DNA of 64,000 nucleotides from Effrenium voratum (GCA_963377175.1 CAUJNA010001868.1:736880-800879), one strand, 5' to 3'. Counted from the first letter of the stretch, positions 9,167 to 18,518 are shown. Notes: generated by a model from the letters alone, not told the origin. A program made the numbers and translations.

Positions 9167-9505
9167 ATGAAGCAAAGTATTTGCTACAGGGACCTTTTGG
9201 ACACCCGGAAAGTGACGAAATGCGATATCTCAAAGTGGAATAAAGGAATCAAAGAAGCCCCCAAATATAACTCGCCATTGGCATGTGTTGCCAAAATGTG
9301 TCCTGAAACTAAGGGAAGTGTACCGAAAATCGTTCGACGCCGCTTCCCCTTTCCCCCCAACAGTAGATACAGGTTCTTGCATCCTCCAGGCTGTTTGGGT
9401 CCAATCCGCGGAAGAAATTCACTATTTGTTGAGTTGAGTCATTTTGGTGTTGGGTGTTGTGAAAACCGTCAATCCGGTTTGGTGTCGATGAAAGTGGGTT
9501 CATGA
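9167..9505 (+). CDS. ATG-initiated open frame of 112 codons, unknown
   Basis: Plus frame beginning MKQSICYRDLLDTRKV and running to a stop at 9503-9505. Composition is ordinary, but there is no recognisable motif and no clear splice border. It overlaps the start of a repeat at 9517. Confidence 0.25.
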   Translation: MKQSICYRDLLDTRKVTKCDISKWNKGIKEAPKYNSPLACVAKMCPETKGSVPKIVRRRFPFPPNSRYRFLHPPGCLGPIRGRNSLFVELSHFGVGCCENRQSGLVSMKVGS

Positions 9506-9516
9506 CATGTCCAGTT

Positions 9517-9612
9517 TGGTATGGGTCAAAATTGCCACCAGGAATTGGAAGCAGGTTCTACTCCATGTTTCCACTTACCAGGGCAGCTTTTTTGGGGGTT
9601 GCCCTATTTTTT
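9517..9612 (+). repeat. TIR element related to family F/X
   Basis: Inverted ends GGTATGGGTCAAAAT and ATTTTTTGACCACTGCC, with the TTTCCACTTACCAGGG interior of family F but terminal sequence nearer family X. Possibly a recombinant. Confidence 0.55.
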
Positions 9613-9623
9613 GACCACTGCCA

Positions 9624-11560
9624 CATGGCCATGGGTCCAAATCCCGGTTATCCCCCAGTCAACATCCCAATCCCCACTAAAATAGGTTCTAAACTGGGTG
9701 GTGCACTGAAAACCCCCAAACTGGGATCCCAAAACGGTTTTGACAACCACTGCCATTTTACTAAGAAAGCCAGAGGTGGTGGTGCGAAATGGATTTCGCA
9801 ACCATCCACTGTATTTTTGACTCAACCATTCCAATCCCCTCTAAACTAGGTTCTAAATTCACCGAAAACCATCAAACTGGGATCCCAAAACGGTTTTGAC
9901 AACCACTGCCATTTTACTATCAAAGCCAGAGGTGGTGGTGCGAAATGGATTTCGCAACCATCCACTGTATTTTTGACTCAACCATTCCAATCCCCTCTAA
10001 ACTAGGTTCTAAATTCACCGAAAACCATCAAACTGGGATCCCAAAACGGTTTTGACAACCACTGCCATTTTACTAAGAAAGCCAGAGGTGGTGGTGCGAA
10101 ATGGATTTCGCAACCATCCACTGTATTTTGATCAACCATTCCAATCCCCTCTAAACTAGGTTCTAAATTCACCGAAAACCATCAAACTGGGATCCCAAAA
10201 CGGTTTTGACAACCACTGCCATTTTACAAGAAAGCCAGAGGTGGTGGTGCGAAATGGATTTCGCAACCATCCACGGAATTTTTGACTCAACCATTCCAAT
10301 CCCCTCTAAACTAGGTTCTAAATTCACCGAAAACCATCAAACTGGGATCCCAAAACGGTTTTGACACCACTGCCATTTCACTCAGAAAGCCAGAGGTGGT
10401 GGTGCAAAATGGATTTCGCAACCATCCACTGTATTTTTGACTCAACCATTCCAATCCCCTCTAAACTAGGTTCTAAATTCACCGAAAACCATCAAACTGG
10501 GATCCCAAAACGGTTTTGACAACCACTGCCATTTTACTAAGAAAGCCAGAGGTGGTGGTGCGAAATGGATTTCGCAACCATCCACTGTATTCCAATCCCC
10601 TCTAAACTAGGTTCTAAATTCACCGAAAACCATCAAACTGGGATCCCAAAACGGTTTTGACAACCACTGCCATTTTACTAAGAAAGCCAGAGGTGGTGGT
10701 GCGAAATGGATTTCGCAACCATCCACGGAATTTTTGACTCAACCATTCCAATCCCCTCTAAACTAGGTTCTAAATTCACCGAAAACCATCAAACTGGGAT
10801 CCCAAAACGGTTTTGACAACCACTGCCATTTTACTAGAAAGCCAGAGGTGGTGGTGCGAAATGGATTTCGCAACCATCCACTGTTTTTTGACTCAACCAT
10901 TCCAATCCCCTCTAAACTAGGTTCTAAATTCACCGAAAACCATCAAACTGGGATCCCAAAACGGTTTTGACAACCACTGCCATTTTACTAAGAAAGCCAG
11001 AGGTGGTGGGCGAAATGGAATTTCGCAACCATCCACTGTAATTCCAATCCCCTCTAAACTAGGATCTAAATTCACCGAAAACCATCAAACTGGGATCCCA
11101 AAACGGTTTTGACAACCACTGCCATTTTACTACCAAAGACAGAGGTGGTGGTGCGAAATGGATTTCGCAACCATCCACTGTATTTTGATTCAACCATTCC
11201 AATCCCCTCTAAACTAGGTTCTAAATTCACCGAAAACCATCAAACTGGGATCCCAAAACGGTTTTGACAACCACTGCCATTTTACAAAGAAAGCCAGAGG
11301 TGGTGGTGCGAAATGGATTTCGCAACCATCCACGGAATTTTTGACTCAACCATTCCAATCCCCTCTAAACTAGGTTCTAAATTCACCGAAAACCATCAAA
11401 CTGGGATCCCAAAACGGTTTTGACACCACTGCCATTTCACTCAGAAAGCCAGAGGTGGTGGTGCGAAATGGATTTCGCAACCATCTCTAAACTAGGTTCT
11501 AAATTCACCGAAAACCCCCAAAATGGGATCCCAAAACGGTTTTGACTCAAGTGCCACATC
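9624..11560 (+). repeat. ~155-bp satellite made from TIR-element parts
   Basis: About a dozen head-to-tail units. The landmark CCAATCCCCTCTAAACTAGG recurs at 9831, 9987, 10141, 10296, 10451, 10592, 10748, 10902, 11044, 11199 and 11355; spacing is 154-156 bp, twice about 141. Each unit joins a family X part (GATCCCAAAACGGTTTTGAC) to a family C right end (GCGAAATGGATTTCGCAACC). The first unit still looks like an ordinary X element (9624-9757). No coding. Confidence 0.95.
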
Positions 11561-11628
11561 TTTTTCTTGGGCCTCCGACTGCTGTCAAAGGTGAAGCTTT
11601 GGTCCTCAAGTGCCACCCAAAAGGGACT

Positions 11629-11745
11629 CAAATGGGTGTGGCTCAAATTTAAGAGCTAGGGCAAACCGCAGGTGTTGGTCTTTGTTTCCATTTACCTCCA
11701 CTTCGGGGCCATTTTGCGCAGATTTGTTTGAGCCACAGCCAAATC
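11629..11745 (+). mobile_element. Family F TIR element with CTC flanks
   Basis: AAATGGGTGTGGCTCAAA to TTTGAGCCACAGCCAAAT, with CTC immediately on each side, consistent with a 3-bp target duplication. Exon-like sequence follows directly. Confidence 0.8.
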
Positions 11746-11843
11746 TCGGCGCTCAACGCAACCAAGCCTTAGCTGGAGGTGATGCCGCTCGAGGAGCTGG
11801 TGGCCTGTCAGCGCCCCAGCGCCCCCCAGCTGGGGCTTCGCAG
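11746..11843 (+). CDS. Candidate short exon, Gly/Ala-rich
   Basis: From the family F element to a donor-like TTCGCAG|GTTTGAG. The plus frame reads GAQRNQALAGGDAARGAGG and then a Pro/Ala tail. It is GC-rich, but the minus strand is also open. Confidence 0.3.
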
Positions 11844-11854
11844 GTTTGAGGCTT

Positions 11855-11907
11855 TGGTTTTCCATACACACAGGCATCTCGGGTACATTTGATTGAGCCA
11901 CAGCCAA

Positions 11908-11912
<5 letters not shown>
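11855..11912 (+). repeat. Family G right-end fragment
   Basis: CATCTCGGGTACATTTGATT plus GAGCCACAGCCAAAT. Similar pieces lie at 6415-6460 and 16553-16583. An AT dinucleotide run follows. Confidence 0.55.
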
Positions 11913-11939
<27 letters not shown>

Positions 11940-11949
11940 GTTAATGTAC

Positions 11950-12101
11950 ATCCATCCTTGTACATGACCCTGGCCTTTGTACATCAAGGCCTTGAGCCTA
12001 TCTACATGATAGAGCCTACAGCCCTCGCCCGCTGAGTACAACAAGTGCCGCGCTGACACATCACAGGTTTGACACGTTTGGGTCATCAGGTGTTTACACA
12101 G
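11950..12101 (+). repeat. 5' LTR-like direct repeat
   Basis: Shares ATCCATCCTTGTACATGACC, CTGGCCTTTGTACATCAAGG and GTCATCAG(G/A)TGTTTACACAG with 14103-14209. It has about 45 bp missing from the 3' copy. Confidence 0.8.
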
Positions 12102-12172
12102 TTAGTTCCACTTTAACAGTGTAGCGGAGCAGTGATCCCTGGTACACGATCCTCCACCACAACCCAGGGTGA

Positions 12173-12410
12173 GCTCCACCACACACCCACAGGTTCAGGT
12201 ACACAGTAGTGAGCGACACGTCACAACAACAGCAGCAACAGGAACAACAGCAGTTAGAAGGAATCCACAGATACAAGATATCACCACCGCGGTTCACAGG
12301 AGGATACAACACCTTCGAAGAATGGAAGTTCAAGATGACAGCATACTTGGGATTACAAGACCCAGCATACAACAGACTGTTGAAACAGTCAGAGCAATCA
12401 ACAGGACTTC
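12173..12410 (+). pseudogene. gag-like fragment of a copia element
   Basis: Plus frame with a poly-Gln segment followed by PPRFTGGYNTFEEWKFKMTA and a LGLQDPAY stretch, the W-K-x(n)-L pattern typical of copia gag N-terminal domains. No in-frame ATG precedes it, and the frame breaks into the RNase H part near 12.41 kb. It is a remnant. Confidence 0.6.
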
Positions 12411-12784
12411 TTTGGAGCAGCAGTACATTATGGCAGCAGAACACAAGCAACAACAGCACTCTCATCAGCAGAACCAGAGCTGTACGCGATTGAGCAGCAC
12501 AGGAGAGCCTCTACATCAACAACTTCATCAAGGAAGCATTTGAAGTACGCACCAACATCAGGGTACACACAGACGGCAGCGCAGCAAAGTCAATAGCAAT
12601 GAGAGAAGCCGCATCAAAGAAAGCAAAGCGCATCGACCTGCGACACCTCTTCGTACAACAACTTGTCAAAAGCAAAATCATCACCATGCGCAAGGTAAAG
12701 TCAGAAGACAACACAGCCGACATTCTTACCAAGTTTGTTGGCAGCGACACACTCAGCAAACACCTGTACAACGTTGGCCTTTGA
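12411..12784 (+). pseudogene. copia RNase H C-terminal part, frameshifted
   Basis: Upstream frame carries SRTQATTALSSAEPELYAI, the RNase H signature with the catalytic Glu of SSAExELYA. A net -1 shift between 12491 and 12497 moves to the frame with AQESLYINNF, HTDGSAAKSIA, the KAKRIDLRHLF block and a DILTKFV tail, ending TGA at 12782-12784. These are the usual last motifs of copia polyproteins. Broken by the frameshift and lacking RT upstream. Confidence 0.8.
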
Positions 12785-13071
12785 GGACCACAACAGTTTC
12801 ACACCAGCGAGTGCAGTAGTCAGCACAGGTGGTTAAACAACAGGTGCACAGTTCACACATGTTTGTTTTACCACTTAACAGCCGGCGTAGTTACATCTTT
12901 TAGGGTAGATACATCAGCCATGGATCGACCCTGTCTTTACGACCGCTACATCTTTTCCAAACATCTTTTGGGAGCTACATTTGCATGTGAGCTTGCACAT
13001 GTCTCAAACAGTGTTTTGGGTTTTGGTACATGCTGCAGCCATTTACATTTTGAGGTCTACAGGAACCTTAG

Positions 13072-13914
13072 ACCCTCGGCTTTTACATCAATGGCACATC
13101 GCGCATACAAGACTCTGCATCCACAGATGATGGTTTGACATTGGAGCCGGTGGATGTCATCGTTCCTACAACACCGGAGGAGCCTCAGAACTACACCACG
13201 GTGTTGATCCCGCTTACAGTGGAGCAGTACAACTTCATGACAGCAACTGTTACAACAGAGCAGGATCAGGTGCAAAAGATCCCGGGCTACATGCGATGCC
13301 CTACATTGGGTTTTGTCGGCATGTTGTACAGCATCATGGACTTCCTGGGCTACATCAGCTGGTTGATACACCAGGGCCATGACGGCACAGTTGACGCGGG
13401 CACATTCTTTGTGTACAAGCTCAGCCTACAGACAGCAGAACTGTTTCAGAAGGTTTATGAGAAGAAGATTGCAGTTTTCAACCGCGGGTACATCGGACAG
13501 GTTTTACAGCTGCGCAAGGAGTGTGCATGGAACTTGACACCTACAGAACGGGCGTCTGGGAACGAAAACTACAAGCTGACTGGGCACATCATCCTTCAGC
13601 ACATCATTACCCCCATTAAGAAGGTACTGAACACAAAGGATTTCCTTGACAGGATCCATGCAGGTTTCTCGATGGCTTTGAGCCACCATACATACCCTGC
13701 AGCGCAGACCATCTCGGAGCCGTTGAAGACAATGGTCATTGAGTACATTGTTCAACATGGAGTACAGCTGATGGGAAGCAGCACGGGCCTGATACCCGGA
13801 CAGATTGGGTACAGCGACCAAAGCTTGCAGGAGGTTGACAGCGCTATGATTTTGTCACAACACCAAGGACACAAGCTGCTCAACAAAAAGAAGATCAGGG
13901 GCGACAGTGCTTGA
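13072..13914 (+). CDS. Long ORF of unknown function inside the LTR element
   Basis: Open from just after a TAG (13069-13071) to TGA, about 280 codons, the longest non-repetitive frame in the window. The product is mixed alpha-helical in look: MRCPTLGFVGMLYSIMDFLG, then TFFVYKLSLQTAELFQKVYE, IILQHIITPIKKVL and an EYIVQHGVQLMG block. The first in-frame ATG lies about 55 codons in (near 13237), so the ORF may begin by TTG, be spliced, or be a captured gene piece. It is not gag, protease, integrase, RT or RNase H. It could be an envelope-like or accessory ORF downstream of pol, as some copia lineages carry, or a transduced host exon. No family recognised. Confidence 0.5.
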   Translation, partial: TLGFYINGTSRIQDSASTDDGLTLEPVDVIVPTTPEEPQNYTTVLIPLTVEQYNFMTATVTTEQDQVQKIPGYMRCPTLGFVGMLYSIMDFLGYISWLIHQGHDGTVDAGTFFVYKLSLQTAELFQKVYEKKIAVFNRGYIGQVLQLRKECAWNLTPTERASGNENYKLTGHIILQHIITPIKKVLNTKDFLDRIHAGFSMALSHHTYPAAQTISEPLKTMVIEYIVQHGVQLMGSSTGLIPGQIGYSDQSLQEVDSAMILSQHQGHKLLNKKKIRGDSA

Positions 13915-14102
13915 GTACATCAAGTACATCTTGCCACAATGGCACACCGTAATTCGTGGTACAATTGGTCCGACAGCGAAGGACATCGATGTATAGTTAC
14001 ACCTGCTTTCTGGCTATCAGTTTACACATGCAGCGGTTTTCTTACATCATCCTGATCAACAAGGACAGTTGTACAATTTTGGCAAAGTGTGCTGAGCTAA
14101 CA

Positions 14103-14209
14103 ATCCATCCTTGTACATGACCCTGGCCTTTGTACATCAAGGCCTTGAGCCTATCTACATGATAGAGCCTACAAGTTTGACACGTTTAGGTCATCAGATG
14201 TTTACACAG
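14103..14209 (+). repeat. 3' LTR-like direct repeat
   Basis: Truncated second copy of 11950-12101, ending GTTTACACAG then diverging to GAGTTGG. Confidence 0.8.
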
Positions 14210-14269
14210 GAGTTGGTTGAGTCAGGTTCGGCAGAGATTAAGTCGGGTACCTGGGTCAGCTACCTCGGA

Positions 14270-14600
14270 TCAGGTACCTGATTTTGGGAAGGCTATGTGA
14301 TTTCAGGAAAGACTGGGTGCTGGTTTCAGGAAAGGTTTGGTGGTGTTAGGAAAGTCTGGGGTGGTTCCGGCTGCGTGGTTTCCGGGAAGGCTGTGTGATT
14401 GCAAGAAAGACTGGGTGCTTCAGGGAAGGCTGTGTGATTTCAGGAAAGACTGGGTGCTGGTTTCAGGGAAGGTTGGTGGTTTCAGTAAAAACTGGGTGCT
14501 GGTTTCAGGCTGGGTGTTGGTTTCAGGACAGGCTAGGTTGTTTTAGGAAAGACTCTATCATTTTAGGAAAGGCTGGGTGGTTTGAGGAAAGGCTGTGAGG
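14270..14600 (+). repeat. Minisatellite, AGGAAAGACTGGGTGCTGG-type
   Basis: Irregular tandem copies of a ~25-bp unit (TTTCAGGAAAGACTGGGTGC). Bounded on each side by TACCTCGGATCAGGTACCTG, a direct repeat at about 14261 and 14600. Confidence 0.8.
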
Positions 14601-14759
14601 TACCTCGGATCAGGTACCTGATTTCGGTCCTTGACCCGGCTGGCATGTATGCTCAAGCGGGTGCCGGGTACCGGACATTCTGAGTTGAGCTGCTTTCTTG
14701 CGTGAGGATCGGCAGGGCCGAAATCGTACTGAGCTGAGAGCATATTTCAAGAAACTCTG

Positions 14760-15050
14760 CAGATTGTCACGAACTGTTCCGGAACCCTTGCAGGAACCCT
14801 TTCAGAGGAACCCTTTCCGGAAAACACGGCCCCTTGCAGGAACCTCTTGGGAACAGTTTCAGGAGCCTTGCAGGAGCTCTTTCAGACTTTCAGACGAAGC
14901 TCAGGAACTTTTGAAGAGCCCTTCGAGAAACCCTTTCGGGAACCTCACGAACCCTGCAGGCAACCTTAGCATGCTTATCAGACATTTTCAGGAACCCTCA
15001 ATAGGAATACTTTCCAGAAACCGTCTCGGAAAAATGGTTGGGAGCCTTTG
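14760..15050 (+). repeat. Degenerate GGAACCCTTTC minisatellite, left block
   Basis: Repeats of CAGGAACC(C)TTTCAGAG with substitutions. The same unit reappears at 15540-15720 and 16120-16360, so the gene-like blocks between are set within one repeat field. Open frames with EPFQRNPF motifs are repeat translations. Confidence 0.75.
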
Positions 15051-15104
15051 AAATGCCAGCCATGTCGGGAAGCATGCTCCTTACACGCGCGAACTCGACA
15101 GGGC

Positions 15105-15269
15105 ATGGCAGATAGTGAAAGCGAAGCAAAGGAGGCGGGGAGCCGATGGTTCCTGAAGCCACGGGCTTCTCCCTGTTTTTTTCACAGGCTTTTCACGTCC
15201 GTCACGTTGTGTTCACGACACGCTTGGCTGAAGCAATTTTGCTCCCGTTGGCGAGTCAAACGAGGTTGA
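15105..15269 (+). CDS. Candidate first exon beginning MADSESEAKEAG
   Basis: ATG at 15105 in a favourable GGGCATGGC context opens MADSESEAKEAGSRW. The frame stays open to 15269, but a strong acceptor (TTTTTTTCACAG) at 15187 lies inside it. The true exon probably ends earlier, perhaps near 15143, and the next exon uses another frame. The acidic start and the two following exon-like blocks suggest one plus-strand gene. Confidence 0.35.
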   Translation: MADSESEAKEAGSRWFLKPRASPCFFHRLFTSVTLCSRHAWLKQFCSRWRVKRG

Positions 15270-15340
15270 GGAAGTTGTGGGATAGAGCAACCCGGAGTGC
15301 AACCCTGAATGGGCTTCAGAAACTTCTTGCCGTTTTTTTG
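15188..15340 (+). CDS. Candidate second exon of the 15-kb gene
   Basis: Begins after CTGTTTTTTTCACAG. The frame gives AFHVRHVVFTTRLAEAILLP, then LASQTRLRKLWDRATRSATL and NGLQKLLAVFL. If unspliced it reaches a stop at 15350-15352. A GT at 15341 would instead join it in phase to the next exon at 15454. Leu/Arg-rich amphipathic helices are likely. Not recognised. Confidence 0.5.
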
Positions 15341-15453
15341 GTTCATCTCTGAGACCGAGCCTTCAGACACAACCCAGTTTTTCCGCATCGTGGTTACTGA
15401 AGATAAAATGTATTCCCGAGCTTAAATTGAGTTGATTTTCTTGCTGTTTGCAG

Positions 15454-15591
15454 GTGACAGATGGTGAGGATGCCGAGGATGATGAAGGGAAGGCTCGGAG
15501 CTTGGCATGCTTCGGGGAGGATCTGTCCAGAAACCTTTGCAGAGGAACCTTTCCTGAAACCATCACAGAAACTGTGCAGGAACCCTTTTAG
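15454..15591 (+). CDS. Candidate acidic exon of the 15-kb gene
   Basis: Follows a good acceptor (TTCTTGCTGTTTGCAG). Reads VTDGEDAEDDEGKARSLACF, then GEDLSRNL, and runs to TAG at 15589-15591. The last ~20 codons come from the surrounding GGAACCC minisatellite, so the exon may end earlier or the stop may be recruited from the repeat. Confidence 0.5.
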   Translation: MTDGEDAEDDEGKARSLACFGEDLSRNLCRGTFPETITETVQEPF

Positions 15592-15856
15592 AGGAACCGC
15601 TTCCGCCTTCAAAACACCCAGGACGCTCTCTCCAGAAATCACTGCAGAGACATCTGGGGAACAGTGTCAGGAACCCTTTCAGAGTAACACGTTGAGAAAC
15701 CTTTGAGGACGGTGCGCCCCTCTGAGGCACGCGGAGCGGATATGAAAGAAAATAGCTGCGGTGTGCGTGCGAGAATCTGGGAGATCCGGGCCAGTCTTGA
15801 CGCCAGAGGGCTTTCCTGAAACCTGTGGAAGTTCATGCAGCCAATTGTTTTTGCAG

Positions 15857-16089
15857 GCTTGTCGATGCTTGTCGGATTTCAGCAGAAAACAGTACAACTG
15901 GGATCACAAGCTGCGCAACGCACAGTGCGGTCGCTGCGGGTTGATTTTTCCAGAGTTGTTGATTTGGCTGACTGGATTCTGGCTGTGTTCAGTGGAGGGT
16001 GGATTGTTTCAGGAACTCTGGAGTTGAGTGGATGGATTCTGGAATTCGGAGATATGAGGGTTGTTTCAGATTGTTTCAGGAATTGTTGA
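15857..16089 (+). CDS. Candidate fourth exon of the 15-kb gene
   Basis: Acceptor CCAATTGTTTTTGCAG. The frame gives LSMLVGFQQKTVQLGSQAAQ, RTVRSLRVDFSRVVDLADWI and LAVFSGGWIVSG, with TGA at 16087-16089. The C-terminal third overlaps a short repeat (GAGTGGATGGATTC). Hydrophobic with possible membrane-contacting helices. Not recognised. Confidence 0.45.
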
Positions 16090-16119
16090 TTTGAGTGGAT
16101 GGATTCAGGGAGCCTTTCA

Positions 16120-16360
16120 GAAGCTCCAACCCGGGCCTTCTCAGGAACCTTCCGAAACACCTGAGACGTTTGGCCCTTCAGTATCTGGACCCTTTCCCCA
16201 CCTTTCACGCGCCTTTTGAAGATGCCCGACCCTCTTAGGAACCTTCCAGGACACCTAAAACAAACCCTTCCAGAAACCATCGCAGGAACCCTTCAGGTAC
16301 AGTTTGACGAATTCGGCAACAACCCTTTCAGGGGTAGCCTTTCACGAAACTTATAGCTGA
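16120..16360 (+). repeat. Degenerate GGAACCCTTTC minisatellite, right block
   Basis: Continuation of the repeat at 14760-15050 (CAGGAACCTTCCGAAACAC, CAGGAACCCTTCAGG). Confidence 0.65.
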
Positions 16361-16499
16361 AAAGCCAATTTATTTTCCTGAAAACAAAATGTTTCTGCAA
16401 AAAGGTACTAAGTTTCCAGAAAGCATGTTTCCAGAAACATGCGGGTGTCCATTTCGACCTTCTCGGGGTTGCTGATCCCGCGTCGGCTCGGGGTACCCG

Positions 16500-16535
16500 A
16501 CCCGACCGGCACCCGTTTACACAGTAGTTCCACTA
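16500..16535 (+). repeat. LTR end-leader junction fragment
   Basis: CGTTTACACAGTAGTTCCAC repeats the junction between the 5' LTR end and the internal leader at 12092-12112 (GTTTACACAGTTAGTTCCAC). A separate relic of the same element family. Confidence 0.6.
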
Positions 16536-16539
16536 AATC

Positions 16540-16670
16540 TTTTATATATATATACACATTTCATTGAGCCACATCCAAATGTTGATATATATATATATAT
16601 ACATATATACATTGCATATATATATAATATATAGATATACATATACTCACACACACACACACATATATTT
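16540..16670. repeat. AT/TATA dinucleotide microsatellites
   Basis: Interrupted (TA)n runs with a short (CA)n block, surrounding a family G end (ATTGAGCCACATCCAAATG). Confidence 0.9.
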
Positions 16671-16679
16671 TTATAAATA

Positions 16680-16803
16680 CCCTGAGGTTCAACCCCCCAA
16701 TAAAACAAAGGTTGACCGAATTTAGATGATGACACTCATTAGGAAAAAGATATGGTGGTTATATGAACCTCCATTGATTGAATGGTGCTTTGAACCCCAG
16801 GGT
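16680..16803 (+). repeat. Family J TIR element, copy 1
   Basis: Starts CCTGAGGTTCAACCCCC and ends TTTGAACCCCAGGG, with GGTGGTTATATGAACC inside. Matches 42820-42934. Confidence 0.75.
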
Positions 16804-16860
16804 ATATATAACCTACATGGATGGGAAGGGCTCGCATTTTCCGAGACGTGCCTCTAAAGT

Positions 16861-16957
16861 CGCGGTCCGAAAATGACACATTGTAGAACCTATTTTAGTG
16901 GGGATTGGGATGTTTACTGGGGGATAACCGGGATTTTGACCCATGGCCAAATGGTGG
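16861..16957 (-). repeat. Family X element, inverted copy
   Basis: Reverse of the X element at 9624: CCTATTTTAGTGGGGATTGG, then CTGGGGGATAACCGGG and TTTTGACCCATGGCCA. One of the few minus-oriented copies. Confidence 0.75.
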
Positions 16958-17042
16958 GGACTGGCACTTTTCTTGGCTTCCCGTTGGGGTCCACCATTGT
17001 TCGAAACCCGGCTGGAAATTCGGAAGCCCAAAACGCCGTCAG

Positions 17043-17146
17043 CATAGGTGTCCTTTTTGGTCGATTTTGTCGCAAACATAGAGGGCCCTGGTTTACTTGG
17101 AAATCAACTACCAGGGCCAGCTATTTTCCCAAAAAGGACACCTATG
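17043..17146. repeat. Family L TIR element, complete copy
   Basis: Perfect 18-bp TIRs CATAGGTGTCCTTTTTGG/CCAAAAAGGACACCTATG, with a second inner inverted pair CCCTGG.../...CCAGGG. Partial relatives at 9012 and 58790. Confidence 0.9.
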
Positions 17147-17770
17147 GCCTTTGTTCGAGAAGAAGCCGGGTGTCCCTTTTGTTCCTGAGCACCTTTTGGG
17201 TGTTTCAGATCAATTTGCGTTTGGCCTCGAATGGGCTTTTCTTTGCGCCCTAGGCGCCCACTGTCATGGGAATCCCATGTTTCGTGATATTGGGGAATCC
17301 CGGCCTTCAGGGTTTGTCTCAAACCTCAAATGAGTGGTTTCCTGTTCCTTTCCTTTAATTTAAAACCATCCAAGAAGGGTGCACCCTCCAAACAAGGCAC
17401 ACTCATGTGGGTTGTTCAAAATTAGCCTTTATTCAGATGGTAGGTGGCGTCCCCTGAAAAGCCTATGGTCAGCTCGGCGCAAACTATGAAGGTCGCTTTC
17501 CCATTCCTTTTCCTGTTTGCCTAGCCATGCGCCCAGGTTTTGTCAGGGACACCTCAAGAATACTTGCGGGGCAGGGGAATTGTTTGGAAGTCAAACACCT
17601 TGCGCCCTGGGGTTCGATTTTTCGACCTTAGACCCGGCAGCTCCGGGTCTGAGATACAGTCAGTCGAATGTAAGAAACCCCACCTAAACCAGTGGAACCC
17701 ATCTATTCTTAATCAAACTAAAACGGACATGCCCCCTTTCAGGTGCCATGCCATGTTTTTTTGGGGGGGG

Positions 17771-17940
17771 GCTCAGTTGTTCAGTGCGCCAATTATGTTT
17801 CCCCTTTTTCTCTGCTGGCTGCCCCACTAAAAGTGGTCCAAGCCCCAAAAAGGGTTGCCTTTTTTTCCAGGGTCACTGAACAACTGAGCTTCGCAACAAG
17901 CAAAACTGACCAAGTGCGATCGCAGGCTTTGAGCTGAAGT
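17771..17940 (+). repeat. Family D TIR element plus duplicated flank
   Basis: CTCAGTTGTTCAGTG to CACTGAACAACTGAG (to 17888). The next ~52 bp (AGCAAAACTGACCAA..., ending TTTGAGCTGAAG) also match the flank of the copy at 36019, so the duplicated unit exceeds the TIRs. Confidence 0.85.
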
Positions 17941-17945
17941 TCCCA

Positions 17946-18125
17946 CAACTGAGTGGGAGAAAGAGTATTTTTTAACAACTGAGATAAGGAACACCATGAA
18001 AATGACACATTTCCAGTAGTGATACAATTTTTTTAACAACTGAGATAAGGAACACCATGAAAATGACACATTTCCAGTAGTGATGCAAAGCCCTTTTAAA
18101 GCCAACAAGGGAACATAAATTTATA
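17946..18125 (-). repeat. Two tandem 50-bp units with a family E end
   Basis: AACAACTGAGATAAGGAACA...TTCCAGTAGTGAT occurs at about 17979 and 18033. The second is followed by the family E interior in reverse (CTTTTAAAGCCAACAAGGGA). Confidence 0.8.
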
Positions 18126-18144
18126 GGTGTGTTCTGTGTTGGGC

Positions 18145-18197
18145 GGGTCTTCCCCAAAAAGGGTTCCCTTTTTTTCCAGGGTCACTGAACAACTGAG
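18145..18197 (+). repeat. Family D right half
   Basis: CCCCAAAAAGGGTTCCC, then CCAGGGTCACTGAACAACTG. Left half missing. Confidence 0.8.
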
Positions 18198-18518
18198 TGG
18201 GAGAAAGAGTATTTTTCCCTTTTTTCCAAAGCTCCTCCCGATCGAGGTTTGGTGCCCGGCCTGGCGGCGGAGCCCACAGACTGGGGCCCCTTGGGGTGCA
18301 AGTGGCTGAGTAGGGGACGGGGAGCGTGTGACGTCACTCGGCTTCTCTGTTACTTGTGCAGGTTTTGAGTTGTTTGTTATTTGTGTTTTTTAGTGATTTG
18401 GTACTTGTGGGTTTTCAGTTGGCGGTTGCCTTTGTTGATTTAGCCGCCGTTGGCGTGTTCCGCCGGCCACCCGGCTGAAGCAGGGGGGGGGCAAGGGATG
18501 CTGCCACTGCGCGAGGAA

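Larger units (their letters stand above)
11950..14209 (+). mobile_element. Decayed copia-like LTR element with an extra ORF
   Basis: Two direct repeats (11950-12101 and 14103-14209) enclose, in order, a gag-like fragment, the C-terminal part of a copia RNase H, and a separate long ORF. Protease, integrase and reverse transcriptase are absent; gag joins RNase H near 12.41 kb. The whole interval is rich in ACA/TACA. The repeats lack clear TG...CA ends, so the true LTR limits are uncertain. The element could only have moved with proteins supplied in trans. Confidence 0.75.

Noticed and set aside
9624..11560. CRISPR array
   Set aside because: Repeats are ~155 bp, head-to-tail, without short unique spacers, and derive from TIR elements in a eukaryotic context.
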